Shown here: piece by piece, positions 34,126-42,909 of the stretch
Layout of the letters: every line of letters starts with the position of its first letter
How positions within the stretch are numbered: the stretch's first letter is position 1
Source of the DNA: an uncultured Clostridia bacterium
Lineage (GTDB): Bacteria > Bacillota > Clostridia > TANB77 > CAG-508
Direction: 5' to 3'
Assembly: GCA_948805675.1 (NCBI GenBank)
Contig: CAQIBN010000003.1
Coordinates: forward strand, 62,001-126,000
DNA: 64,000 nt
Program-made: the position numbers and the translations under genes
The notes under the pieces: generated by a model
Databases searched by the model: none
Seen by the model: the letters and a program-made list of their open reading frames with translations, nothing else
What the model was told of the DNA's origin: nothing

Positions 34126-34159
34126 TTGATTTTGTAACGAAAATGTAATATAATTGTAA
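34126..34159 (+). promoter_or_regulatory. Promoter with three in-phase repeats, first thioester adhesin
   Basis: TTGATT at 34126-34131, a 17-bp spacer and TATAAT at 34149-34154. TGTAA stands at 34133, 34144 and 34155, exactly 11 bp apart (TTACA with 6-bp gaps on the minus strand). Similar repeats stand before the other units of this surface locus. Here they overlap the promoter itself. Confidence 0.5.
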
Positions 34160-34212
34160 TATGAGATTTTTAATAAAAACAAGTTATACATAAGATAAAT
34201 AAAATTAAAACT

Positions 34213-34250
34213 AATATCATATTAATAAATAAATATGATATTTCATTTTT
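34213..34250 (+). terminator. Terminator-like hairpin in the adhesin leader
   Basis: AATATCATATT pairs with AATATGATATT and is followed by TCATTTTTTAT, about 50 bases before the start codon and downstream of the predicted promoter. It could act as an attenuator; the stem is all A/T apart from one C and one G. Confidence 0.4.
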
Positions 34251-34296
34251 TATAAGTAAGTTTAGGTAAATAAATTTTTAAGGAGTGTTTAATTAT

Positions 34297-37200
34297 ATGA
34301 GAAACAAATTGTTAAAATTAGTTAGTAGCATAATAATCATATGCTTAATAATGGGAACAGTAATGCCTACAATTGTTAAATCCGCAGAGATTGCTGTATC
34401 TGGTATAAATGATACAGGACATGGAGTAGGACAAACAAAAGTATATACAGCTGAAATTAGTGGATTTAAAAATATTTATTGTGTAAGAGGTGGTGCACAT
34501 CTAGGTTCAGGAACAGTTTTGAATGATGATGGTATAAGTTTATATAACACAACAGGAGAAGTTGTAAAAAATTCTAGTGCTATACAATGGTTATTTGATA
34601 ATATGTATTTAACAGATGAAAAAGACGAAGCAGTAAAAAGAGAAATGAAAAATAACCTAATTAAAATAGTAAAAGAATATAGTAATTATAAAGATGCGAA
34701 TGGAAATAATGCATTAAGTACAAAAATAGGTGTTAGTGCAAATACAATAAATGATGAATGGATTAAAAACATGGTTAATGCACTACTTAAAGATACAAGC
34801 ACTTTATATACAGTACAACAATATGTAATATGGAATAATGTCTATAATAATGAAAAAGCATATAATAATACTATGAGGAATTCTGATGGTACATATAATT
34901 CAATACCAGGAGCAAAAGTCGATAAAAAGTATTATGTAGCTTTATATGCAACTTTAGATGAATTATCAAAAGTTGCACAAGTAAATGGTTATACATCTCC
35001 AAATAACCCAAGTAAAAAGTTTGATGTAAAGATTCAAAAACAAAATTCAACAAAAGTAACAGTATCAGATGATTTAAAAACTGCTTTAGTTGGACCATAT
35101 AAACTAGAGAACAATCATAAATATGTTTCTAAAAGTTTTAATATAACAGTAGATTCTAATAAAGTAGATGATACTAAAATAGTTGATAAAAATGGTAAGG
35201 AAATAAATCTAACAGAATCCCAAAATGAATTTTGGATTAAAATAAAATATAATAAAGGTTTTACAAAAGGTGTAAAACATGACATAAATATTAATGTTAA
35301 TTTAAGTGGACATAAAACATATACAAAATTATTAGATACATATGACCATTCTAATCAACCAGTAGTTACTATAAGAACAGAAAGATATAATTCAACAACT
35401 AAAACAGATATCTCTTTAAAAGAAGAACTAAAAGGAGATTATAATTTAGAATTAGAAAAAGTAGATTCTACAAATAATAATAAAAAAATACAAGGAGTAA
35501 CTTTTAAAGTAAGTGATGGGGCTGGTAATGAGAAAAAATATGGACCTACAGGAACAGATGGAAAGGTTAAAGTAGTAACATCAAAGCCTATTACAGAAGA
35601 AGGAATTGATGAATATACTATTAAAGAAGTTGATGTAGGGAATAATGAATATATAAGCTTAAGAGATGAAATAAAATTTTATATTACAAAATCAAAGACA
35701 GATAGTGCTTATATAGTTTCAAAAGTATCTTTTGAAAAAAATAGAGAAATTACTAGTAAAAATGTTGCATTAGAAGATAATACACAAGCAGTTGCTACAT
35801 TATCTGTATCTGGAAATACAGTAAAACTTACTATACCAAATAAACCATATGTAAAACCAACAGATTTTGATATGGCTTTAAGAAAAAGTATTACAGAAGT
35901 AAGAAGAAATGGAGAAAAAATAGATATTGGGGAAACTAGAGAACCAAGTATAGATGTATTTTCTGCTTTAGAATACTCAAAAAATAAAACAGCTGCATAT
36001 TATCATACAAAAAAGCCTATTAATGTAAAACCAGGAGATACTATTATATATACAATAAGAGTATATAATGAAGGTTATATAGATGGATATGCAAAACAAA
36101 TAACAGACTATTTACCAGAAGGATTAGAATTTGTTAAAGATAGTAAAATTAATAAAGATAACAATTGGACTATAACTGAAAATCAGGATGGAACAACAAT
36201 GGTAAAAACAGATAAATTAAAAGATACATTAATACCTGCAGGAAATGGAGCAGAAGGATTTGCTAAATATAGTTCACAACAATCATCAGGAGAAGATAAT
36301 AAAGAACCAGAATTTAGTAAATTAGTACAAATTGAATGTAAAGTAAAAGATAATATAAAAAATAGTAAATTATTAGTGAATGTAGCTGAAATTACAAACT
36401 ATGGTTATAATGATGAAAAAGGTAATTATATAGAAGCAAATAAAGAAAAAGTAGATATAGATTCAGAACAAGATAATGTATTTAATAAGAAAGAAGATAT
36501 AAAAAATATTGACCAATATTATGAAAAAGTAGTAAAACCACAATATAAAGATGATAATAAATTCTATAAAGGTGAACAAGATGATGACGATTTTGAAAAT
36601 GTAATAATTTTATCAGAACCTGAAATACATAAAGGTGTAAAAGATGTAAATAATCAAGATTCAGGATATAATGGAAACGAAGAACATGATTGGGTAATAA
36701 AAAGTACAATTCCAAATGATATAAAAAATTATAAAAAATATGTTGTAACAGACCAAATAGATGAAAGATTACAATTTTCTGGTTTAGAAAAGGTAACAGT
36801 AAAAATAGGAGAAAAACAATTAGTAAAAGATACAGATTATAAAATTAACTATGATGAAAATACAAGAAAATTAAAAATATCATTTATAGAAGGTGAATTT
36901 ATAGCTGGTAAGTCTTTTAAAGAAGAATCAATAATAGAAATTAGATTTAAAACTACTTTTGCAAAAGATTCAGAAGGAAATATAATTGCAATAAATACTG
37001 CAATACCAAACCAAGCAACATTAGAATATGATAATGGTTCTGGTGAACAAACTAAAAAGTCAGAAAAACCAGAAGTACATACAGGAGCAGTAGCAGTATA
37101 TAAATATAATAAAGAAACTAATGTGGCATTAGAAGGGGCAAAATTTAAAATAGCAACAAGTAAAGAAAATGCACAAAAGGGAATATTTGTAAAAGATGTA

Positions 37201-38739
37201 AATGGAAAAGATATAGAAGTAATATCAAATAATAAAGGAATTGCAGTTTTTACAGGGTTAGAATTTGGCGGAGATGCAAATTCTACAGAAAGTAATAAAA
37301 CTACAGATGATATAACAGGTGCAGAAGTATTTAAATACGATTTTGAAAAAGCTAAAAAGAAATATTATATAGTAGAAACAGAGGCACCAACAGGATTTAA
37401 TAAATGTGAAGAAATTATTGAAGTAGAAGTTAGCAAAAATACAACACTAACAGAAATAAAAGATATGAAATCTATAGCAAATACACCAAAAACAGAACAA
37501 AAAGAATTCGACCTAGCATTAAGAAAGTTTATTACTAGTGTAAACGATAAGGAAGTAACTAGTAGAATTCCAGTATTTAAAATAGATGAAAATGGAAACT
37601 ATGTTTATAATCACGATAAAGAACCTGTATTAGTTGCAAACACTAATATAGTTACTTATACATTAAGAGTATATAATGAAGGTGAAGTAGCAGGATATGC
37701 AAAAGAGATTAAAGATAATATACCAAATGGATTAGAATTCTTACCAGATAACGATTTAAATAAAGAGTACAGATGGATAATGTTTGATAAATATGGAAAA
37801 GAAACTGATAATGCAGATGATGCAAAATATATAACAACAGATTATTTATCAAAAGAACAAGAAAAAACAGAAGGGTTAAATTTATTAAAACCATTTGATA
37901 AAAAAGCATATGAGTCAGGAAGTATAAAAGAACCAGAATATAAAGAAGTAAAAGTTTCTTTTAAAGTAAATGTGCCAGATAAGTCAGAAGAAATTATAAT
38001 TAATAAAGCACAAATTTCAGATGATAGTGATAAAGATGGAAATGAAATAAAAGATAAAGATTCTACACCAAATGAATGGATAGATGGAGAAGATGACCAA
38101 GATATTGAAAAAGTAAAAATACAATACTTTGATTTAGCTTTAAGAAAATGGGTAACAAAAGCAATTGTTACAGAAAATGGAAAAGAAACAATTCATGAAA
38201 CAGGTCACAAAGCAGAGGATGAGCCAGAGGCAGTAGTAAAAGTAGATTTAAAGAAGTCAGATATTAATAATGTAAAAGTAAAATTTGAATATAAAATAAG
38301 AGTAGAAAATCAAGGAAAAATTGCAGGATATGCAAAAGAAATTTCTGATTATATACCAGAAGGTTTAAAATTTGTACCAGAAGATAATCCATTATGGGAA
38401 GAAGTAGAAGGAAAAGTAGTAACAAAACAATTACAAGATACTTTACTACAACCAGGAGAAACAGCAGAAGTTACTATATTATTAACATGGATAAATAGTG
38501 AAAATAATATGGGATTAAAAGTAAATATAGCAGAAATAAGTAAAGATTATAACGAATATGGAACACCAGATATAGATTCTACTCCAAACAATAAAGTACC
38601 AGGAGAAGATGATATAGATGATGCACCAGTAATGTTAACAGTTACAACAGGTGAAGAAAATGTATATGTAATACTTTCTGTAGCTATATTTTCTATTTTA
38701 GCAACTGGAGTAATATTAATTAAAAAATATGTTTTATAA
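34297..38739 (+). CDS. Thioester-domain surface adhesin with SpaA/CnaB-like repeats
   Basis: A 1480-residue exported protein. The signal peptide ends near KSAEIA. The first domain looks like a thioester domain of Gram-positive adhesins: Cys62 in NIYCVRGG and Gln175 in TVQQYVIW, the pair that forms the reactive bond to host surfaces. Then follow SpaA/CnaB-like domains (LEKVDSTNNNKKIQGVTFKV; KYNKETNVALEGAKFKI) and three domains that begin FDMALRK or FDLALRK and contain a conserved NEG..GYAK(E/Q)I block. A membrane helix (NVYVILSVAIFSILATGVILI) and a short basic tail end the protein; no LPxTG is visible. ATG 34297 follows AAGGAG. Confidence 0.8.
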   Translation: MRNKLLKLVSSIIIICLIMGTVMPTIVKSAEIAVSGINDTGHGVGQTKVYTAEISGFKNIYCVRGGAHLGSGTVLNDDGISLYNTTGEVVKNSSAIQWLFDNMYLTDEKDEAVKREMKNNLIKIVKEYSNYKDANGNNALSTKIGVSANTINDEWIKNMVNALLKDTSTLYTVQQYVIWNNVYNNEKAYNNTMRNSDGTYNSIPGAKVDKKYYVALYATLDELSKVAQVNGYTSPNNPSKKFDVKIQKQNSTKVTVSDDLKTALVGPYKLENNHKYVSKSFNITVDSNKVDDTKIVDKNGKEINLTESQNEFWIKIKYNKGFTKGVKHDININVNLSGHKTYTKLLDTYDHSNQPVVTIRTERYNSTTKTDISLKEELKGDYNLELEKVDSTNNNKKIQGVTFKVSDGAGNEKKYGPTGTDGKVKVVTSKPITEEGIDEYTIKEVDVGNNEYISLRDEIKFYITKSKTDSAYIVSKVSFEKNREITSKNVALEDNTQAVATLSVSGNTVKLTIPNKPYVKPTDFDMALRKSITEVRRNGEKIDIGETREPSIDVFSALEYSKNKTAAYYHTKKPINVKPGDTIIYTIRVYNEGYIDGYAKQITDYLPEGLEFVKDSKINKDNNWTITENQDGTTMVKTDKLKDTLIPAGNGAEGFAKYSSQQSSGEDNKEPEFSKLVQIECKVKDNIKNSKLLVNVAEITNYGYNDEKGNYIEANKEKVDIDSEQDNVFNKKEDIKNIDQYYEKVVKPQYKDDNKFYKGEQDDDDFENVIILSEPEIHKGVKDVNNQDSGYNGNEEHDWVIKSTIPNDIKNYKKYVVTDQIDERLQFSGLEKVTVKIGEKQLVKDTDYKINYDENTRKLKISFIEGEFIAGKSFKEESIIEIRFKTTFAKDSEGNIIAINTAIPNQATLEYDNGSGEQTKKSEKPEVHTGAVAVYKYNKETNVALEGAKFKIATSKENAQKGIFVKDVNGKDIEVISNNKGIAVFTGLEFGGDANSTESNKTTDDITGAEVFKYDFEKAKKKYYIVETEAPTGFNKCEEIIEVEVSKNTTLTEIKDMKSIANTPKTEQKEFDLALRKFITSVNDKEVTSRIPVFKIDENGNYVYNHDKEPVLVANTNIVTYTLRVYNEGEVAGYAKEIKDNIPNGLEFLPDNDLNKEYRWIMFDKYGKETDNADDAKYITTDYLSKEQEKTEGLNLLKPFDKKAYESGSIKEPEYKEVKVSFKVNVPDKSEEIIINKAQISDDSDKDGNEIKDKDSTPNEWIDGEDDQDIEKVKIQYFDLALRKWVTKAIVTENGKETIHETGHKAEDEPEAVVKVDLKKSDINNVKVKFEYKIRVENQGKIAGYAKEISDYIPEGLKFVPEDNPLWEEVEGKVVTKQLQDTLLQPGETAEVTILLTWINSENNMGLKVNIAEISKDYNEYGTPDIDSTPNNKVPGEDDIDDAPVMLTVTTGEENVYVILSVAIFSILATGVILIKKYVL

Positions 38740-38813
38740 CATATAAAAGTTAATAATTAATCTTAATTTAAAAGATATGAATAAAATTTAAATTTTATAA
38801 TTAAATGTATTAG

Positions 38814-38850
38814 AAAAAAAATCCAACTTATGTTGAGTTGGATTTTTTTA
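38814..38850 (+). terminator. Terminator of the first adhesin gene
   Basis: Stem AAAAAATCCAACT / AGTTGGATTTTTT with a 7-base loop and a T-run. Confidence 0.92.
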
Positions 38851-38904
38851 TGTTTATGAAAGTATAAAAAATGGTTATATTCACACTTTTAGATAATGTG
38901 ATTA

Positions 38905-38984
38905 TTACAAAAGTGTTACATAAATATTAAAACAATATTACTTTATATAAAAACATTGTAGAATTATGTTTGTAATGCTATAAT
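38905..38984 (+). promoter_or_regulatory. Promoter and four in-phase repeats before the signal peptidase/TasA-like unit
   Basis: TTACA (38905), TTACA (38916), TTAAA (38927) and TTACT (38938) are each 11 bp apart. The last ends 13 bp before TTGTAG (38956-38961), which is 17 bp from TATAAT (38979-38984). The site lies where an activator would bind. Confidence 0.6.
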
Positions 38985-39014
38985 GAATTTAAACAAGGGT
39001 AAAGGGAGTAGAAA

Positions 39015-39674
39015 ATGGAGAAAAAGTCTGATTTAAAATTTAACCTAAGAAAAGTATTTAATATTATTATATTAGTTATATTGCTAGTAATATTATTTAT
39101 GTACATAGTTATTTTATATAATACAATTACAAAAAAAGAAGTAACTCTAAATTTCTTTAACTGGAAACCTTTTATAGTAGTAGCCGATTCACCAGAAGCA
39201 GGTGTTAATGTTGGAGATATGGCAGTAATCAAAGATATTAAAATAGAAGATTTAAAACCTGGAGATATAATTGTTTATAGAAGAGGCAATAGTGGTGCAA
39301 TAAAAAAAGTTAAAGATATTAGTAAAGTAAATGAAGAATTAAAAATTGTAATAGAAGATGATAGTATAATTAAAAATGAGTCAGTTAAGTCTTCTATTGA
39401 AGGAAAATATATGTTTAAAATAGCAGGATTAGGAAATATAATGTTATTTTTACAAACACCATTAGGAGCTATTATATTATTTTCAATATTTATATATATA
39501 GTAATTATGATTAGATTAATTGGTTCTAAATCAAATAAAGGAGAAATGAAAAAAGAACTAGTTGAAAATGAACAAACTAATGAAGAAAATGTAAATACAA
39601 ATTTAGAACAAAATATAGAAGCAAATAAGGAAGAGAACATAAAAGAAAATATGAAAGAAGATATACACAATTAA
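39015..39674 (+). CDS. S26 signal peptidase paralogue with Lys in place of His
   Basis: A 219-residue membrane protein with one N-terminal and one late helix, and a long charged tail. The core aligns with the SipW-type peptidase downstream: SPEAGVNVGD versus SMEPNINIGD places Ser59 at the catalytic serine, and the same spacing (PGDIIVYRRGN) brings Lys97 to the place of the catalytic His of SipW. Ser-Lys is the dyad of ordinary bacterial signal peptidase I, whereas SipW-type enzymes use Ser-His. It may be an active variant or a non-catalytic partner. It is the first gene of the unit with TasA-like substrates. Confidence 0.65.
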   Translation: MEKKSDLKFNLRKVFNIIILVILLVILFMYIVILYNTITKKEVTLNFFNWKPFIVVADSPEAGVNVGDMAVIKDIKIEDLKPGDIIVYRRGNSGAIKKVKDISKVNEELKIVIEDDSIIKNESVKSSIEGKYMFKIAGLGNIMLFLQTPLGAIILFSIFIYIVIMIRLIGSKSNKGEMKKELVENEQTNEENVNTNLEQNIEANKEENIKENMKEDIHN

Positions 39675-39763
39675 CTTGTTAGTAATTAAGTAATTTTATT
39701 ACTTATTATTATATATAAATACGTAAACAAAATTTATGTATATAGATTAAAGGGGGTGAAATA

Positions 39764-40381
39764 ATGGAAAAAAAGACTGATAACAAGAACAAAATTATTA
39801 TTGCATTAGCAATTTTAACTATAGTTATTTTACTTGTAGGAATCTGGGCATTTGCAAGATACACAAGCACAATTACTGGTTCTGGAACATTATCTGTAGC
39901 AGCTTGGAGTTTTAAAGTAAATGGACAATCACAAAATTTAACAGAAGATATTGACCTTTTAGGTACAATGAGTGGTGTAAATGGTAAAGTTGCTCCAAAG
40001 CATATTGCACCTGGAACAAATGGTAGCTTTGATGTTTCTGTAGATGCAACAGGAAGTGAAGTTGCAGTAGAATATAGTGTAGTTTTAAGTAACTTCACAA
40101 ATTTACCAAGAAACTTACATTTCTATACTGATTCAGCTATGCAAAATGAAGTAACAGTTTCTGATGGGTCATTTACAATATCTGGATATATTCCTTATGA
40201 TACAACAGAAAATGCTATGAAAAAAACAGCAACAATTTATTGGGCTTGGCCATATCAAACAGGTACAACTGATGAGGAAAAAGCAGCAAATGATATACAA
40301 GATACTCAAGATGCTGGTAAAGATGTTACATGTGATATAGCTGTAACAGGATGGCAATCAAATCCTGCAGTAGCAGAATAA
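39764..40381 (+). CDS. TasA/camelysin-like exported protein with SipW-type signal
   Basis: A 205-residue exported protein. The N-terminal hydrophobic helix is followed by FARYTSTITGSGTLSVAAW, close to the signal-cleavage pattern of SipW substrates (TasA, CalY). The rest is beta-rich. In Bacillus such proteins form biofilm matrix fibres. AAAGGGGGTG is a strong ribosome binding site, and two hairpins without T-runs follow the stop codon, so this gene may be the most highly expressed of the unit. Composition (few Lys, many Thr, Ser, Ala) also fits an abundant surface fibre protein. Confidence 0.8.
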   Translation: MEKKTDNKNKIIIALAILTIVILLVGIWAFARYTSTITGSGTLSVAAWSFKVNGQSQNLTEDIDLLGTMSGVNGKVAPKHIAPGTNGSFDVSVDATGSEVAVEYSVVLSNFTNLPRNLHFYTDSAMQNEVTVSDGSFTISGYIPYDTTENAMKKTATIYWAWPYQTGTTDEEKAANDIQDTQDAGKDVTCDIAVTGWQSNPAVAE

Positions 40382-40398
40382 TAAATTTGATATTAAAT

Positions 40399-40452
40399 GA
40401 GGGAATTAACCCTCATGAAAGGATATATTGTTATCAATATATCCTTTCATGA
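40399..40452 (+). promoter_or_regulatory. Two consecutive hairpins after the TasA-like gene
   Basis: First GAGGG / CCCTC (40399-40414), then an 18-bp perfect inverted repeat (40413-40430 and 40435-40452) with a 4-base loop. No T-run follows. Such a stem can protect the upstream mRNA from 3' decay or slow transcription into the next gene. Confidence 0.6.
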
Positions 40453-40481
40453 AGGCTAAACATGAAATTGGAGTGATAAGG

Positions 40482-41261
40482 GTGGATGAGGAAAAGGAAA
40501 ATAAAGAAAATGAAAAAAATAAAAATATGAAAAGAATGAATACTATTTTATTTATTATTTTATTTATTGTAAGTTATATAATTATATTTCTTATTGGTAA
40601 GATTAAAGTAAACTTACTAATGGATGTAAATAATAATAAGGTTTCTGAAAACAATAATACTATATATGAACAAAATATTATTGGGGATTCTAATAATGTA
40701 AATCAGAATAATATTTATCAAGTACAAGGTAATAAAATTAATAATTCATTAATAACTGATAATTTTAATAATATGAATAATGGTATAAATAATAATAGTA
40801 ACAATAATATAATAGAAAATCCAGATTCTGATATTATAAAGGTATGGGAAAATGGAAAACAATGGTCACAAAGTGCTATTTTAAATATTTTTGCTAATTC
40901 ACATTTTAATAACCACAATATAATAGCTCCTGGTATGAGAGGTAGATACAATTTTGAAATTGAAAATTCGTCAAATAAAAAGATAATTTATTTTATTAAA
41001 TTTAAAGAGGAAAACGATAAAGAAATAAATTTGAAATATAGATTAAAAAAGAATAGTAATTATGTTTTAGGAAATGATAATGAATGGATATATATAAACA
41101 ATCAAACAACTGAAAACAATTCATTAGTTGGTAAAGCTAAAGAAGGATATACATTAGAATGGTATTGGGAAGACTCTGATAGAGATACTCAAATAGGTCA
41201 AGATAAAAATGTAAATTATAAAATTAATATAGAAATAAACTCTGCAGTAGTTGAGGAGTAA
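40482..41261 (+). CDS. Membrane-anchored protein of unknown function in the sipW unit
   Basis: A 259-residue protein with a charged start, one helix (about residues 22-43), a long Asn-rich linker and a beta-rich C-terminal domain (NNHNIIAPGMRGRYNFEIEN, then KYRLKKNSNYVLGNDNEW). The phrase IIAPGMRGRYNFEIEN resembles HIAPGTNGSFDVSVDA in the TasA-like protein, so the two share a fold. No SipW-type cleavage pattern follows the helix. I start at GTG 40482 because GGAG lies eight bases before; upstream frame lies inside the hairpin. The gene ends eight bases before sipW. Confidence 0.6.
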   Translation: MDEEKENKENEKNKNMKRMNTILFIILFIVSYIIIFLIGKIKVNLLMDVNNNKVSENNNTIYEQNIIGDSNNVNQNNIYQVQGNKINNSLITDNFNNMNNGINNNSNNNIIENPDSDIIKVWENGKQWSQSAILNIFANSHFNNHNIIAPGMRGRYNFEIENSSNKKIIYFIKFKEENDKEINLKYRLKKNSNYVLGNDNEWIYINNQTTENNSLVGKAKEGYTLEWYWEDSDRDTQIGQDKNVNYKINIEINSAVVEE

Positions 41262-41268
41262 TATACAT

Positions 41269-41790
41269 ATGAAAAATAATAAAGATAAAACAAAAAAAAT
41301 AAAAAAGAAAAAAAGTAAATTTGTTTCAATTTTACAATATATAATAATAATTGCTATGGTTGCATTTAATATTTTATTTGTTTCAAAAGCAATTAAAAAT
41401 CCAAATAAAACACCAGATCTTTTTGGTATAAAAACATTTGTTATTATATCAGGAAGTATGGAACCTAATATAAATATTGGTGATATGGTTATAGTAAAAA
41501 TTGCAGATGAGCCATATATGGTTGGAGATATTATTGCTTTTAGAGAAGGAAATACAGTAATAGTTCACAGAATTGTTAAAAAAATAGATGAAGATGGAAA
41601 AATAAAATACCAAACTAAAGGTGATAATAATAATGCAGTAGATAAAAATTTAGTAGAAGAAAATCGTATAGAAGGTGTTTATAAATTTAAGATTCCTATG
41701 GTCGGAAATGTATTTATGTTTATATATAAGAATTTTGTAATAATTATAATTATTTTATTAATAATTATGATATATAAATTATTAAGATAA
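41269..41790 (+). CDS. sipW: SipW-type signal peptidase I
   Basis: A 173-residue membrane peptidase of family S26B that cleaves TasA/CalY-like precursors. The catalytic Ser63 lies in SGSMEPNINIGD, His100 in VIVHRIV, and Asp119 in TKGDNNNAVD, all three blocks being typical of SipW and of archaeal/ER enzymes. One helix precedes and one follows the catalytic domain. Its presumed substrates are encoded on both sides. The ATG follows GAGGAG at the end of the upstream gene. I reject the longer frame from 41251, which starts inside the upstream gene. Confidence 0.92.
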   Translation: MKNNKDKTKKIKKKKSKFVSILQYIIIIAMVAFNILFVSKAIKNPNKTPDLFGIKTFVIISGSMEPNINIGDMVIVKIADEPYMVGDIIAFREGNTVIVHRIVKKIDEDGKIKYQTKGDNNNAVDKNLVEENRIEGVYKFKIPMVGNVFMFIYKNFVIIIIILLIIMIYKLLR

Positions 41791-41813
41791 TATTTGCGAA
41801 GAGAGTGAAGTGA

Positions 41814-42300
41814 ATGAATATGATACATTCTGAGAATAAAAGTATTATAATTAGAAATATAATTTATGTTTTAATAGGTTCTTTATTTCTAATACTAATA
41901 ATATATTTTGCTTGGGCTAGATTTTCTGGAAATATATTGGGTTCTGGAAATGTAAAAGTAGCAGATATGATATTAGAAACTCGGAGTTCAAAGTTTTGAA
42001 GCTGGTGAGAACAAATTAAATCCATATGCAATAGTTACTGTAAAGAATTATGATAGTAATAATAATATAACTAAGACATCATTAGAATATGAGCTAAAAG
42101 TAGTTTCTAGGGATAAAACTGAATTACCAGAGTATTACTTTACTGATTTAGATGGAAATAATTTAGGTAGTATTGCAAAAGGAGAATTTGGTTGTACAGA
42201 AAAACAAGAAAAGTCTTATAAAGTGATATTTGTAAATGTAGCTGATAAAGAAATAACAAGAAATATAAAGGTTATATCTACAACCAATCAGAAACAGTAA
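41814..42300 (+). CDS. SipW-type exported protein interrupted by a +1 frameshift at CTCGGA
   Basis: Read without a shift, the frame gives 61 residues and stops at TGA 41997. If one C is skipped in ACT-C-GGA (base 41982), it continues to 42300 and yields a 161-residue protein: helix, FAWARFSGNILGSGNVKVAD (a SipW-substrate pattern like that of the TasA-like protein), then GVQSFEAGENKLNPYAIVTV and a beta-rich end. The downstream frame has coding quality and no start of its own, so the gene was or is one unit. Programmed shifting, a recent mutation, or a sequencing error are all possible. The same hexamer interrupts the next gene. Confidence 0.6.
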
Positions 42301-42398
42301 ATTATTAAAGATAAAGGTTTTTTTGGTATAGTCTAAAAATATTAAAACTAAAAAACAGATTTTAGCTAATATTAATAAAATTTGTTAAAGTATAGAAT

Positions 42399-42435
42399 AA
42401 TCGATGGTTTAATAAAAATCATCGGTTATTTTTTT
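42399..42435 (+). terminator. Terminator of the sipW unit
   Basis: AATCGATG pairs with CATCGGTT (one G-T pair) around a 13-base loop, followed by ATTTTTTT. Confidence 0.75.
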
Positions 42436-42909
42436 GTATAATAATAAGGTTCCAATGAAGAGGAAAGTTTAACTAATAGAGTTTCACTATTATATAAAAT
42501 AATCATATATAATTTTAAAAAATTTATACATCAACAATTGGATGTAACCTGTAAGAGGATTAGTTAATTATGAGATATAATTAAGCCAATTATTGTTCTA
42601 GCTTTATTAGTTAGATTGTGTGGTTTTATAGATAAAGCAGAATAATACTAAAATACTTAGGGAATAAGCAAAAACAAGCGAATAATAAAAAAAACAAATT
42701 ATAAATTATACAATAGTATTACAAAAATGTAATGAAAAAGTAAAAGAGCTGTGTATTTAAATATCCGTAAATACATACTTATTGGTTATAAAATGGGTTT
42801 ATTGTAAAATATATTATATTTGTTTACAATAAAAATAGAAATTTATATTAAATATTTATACTAATTAATATAGAGTATAGTTGTTAGATAGAGGTGATGG
42901 TGAATACCT
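42436..42909 (+). promoter_or_regulatory. Regulatory region before the LamG/InlB-repeat gene
   Basis: No gene is seen in about 470 bases. TGTAA (42728) and AGTAA (42739) are 11 bp apart with a partial third repeat at 42717, as before the other surface genes. A perfect 10-bp inverted repeat, TTATTGTAAA / TTTACAATAA (42799-42808 and 42823-42832), could be an operator. TTGGTT and TAAAAT with a 17-bp spacer (42782-42810) are a possible promoter. I do not recognise a riboswitch. Confidence 0.4.

Noticed and set aside
42436..42909. Cyclic-di-GMP or other riboswitch before the LamG gene
   Set aside because: I could not find the conserved core of any riboswitch class known to me; only an inverted repeat and phased TTACA-like repeats are visible.
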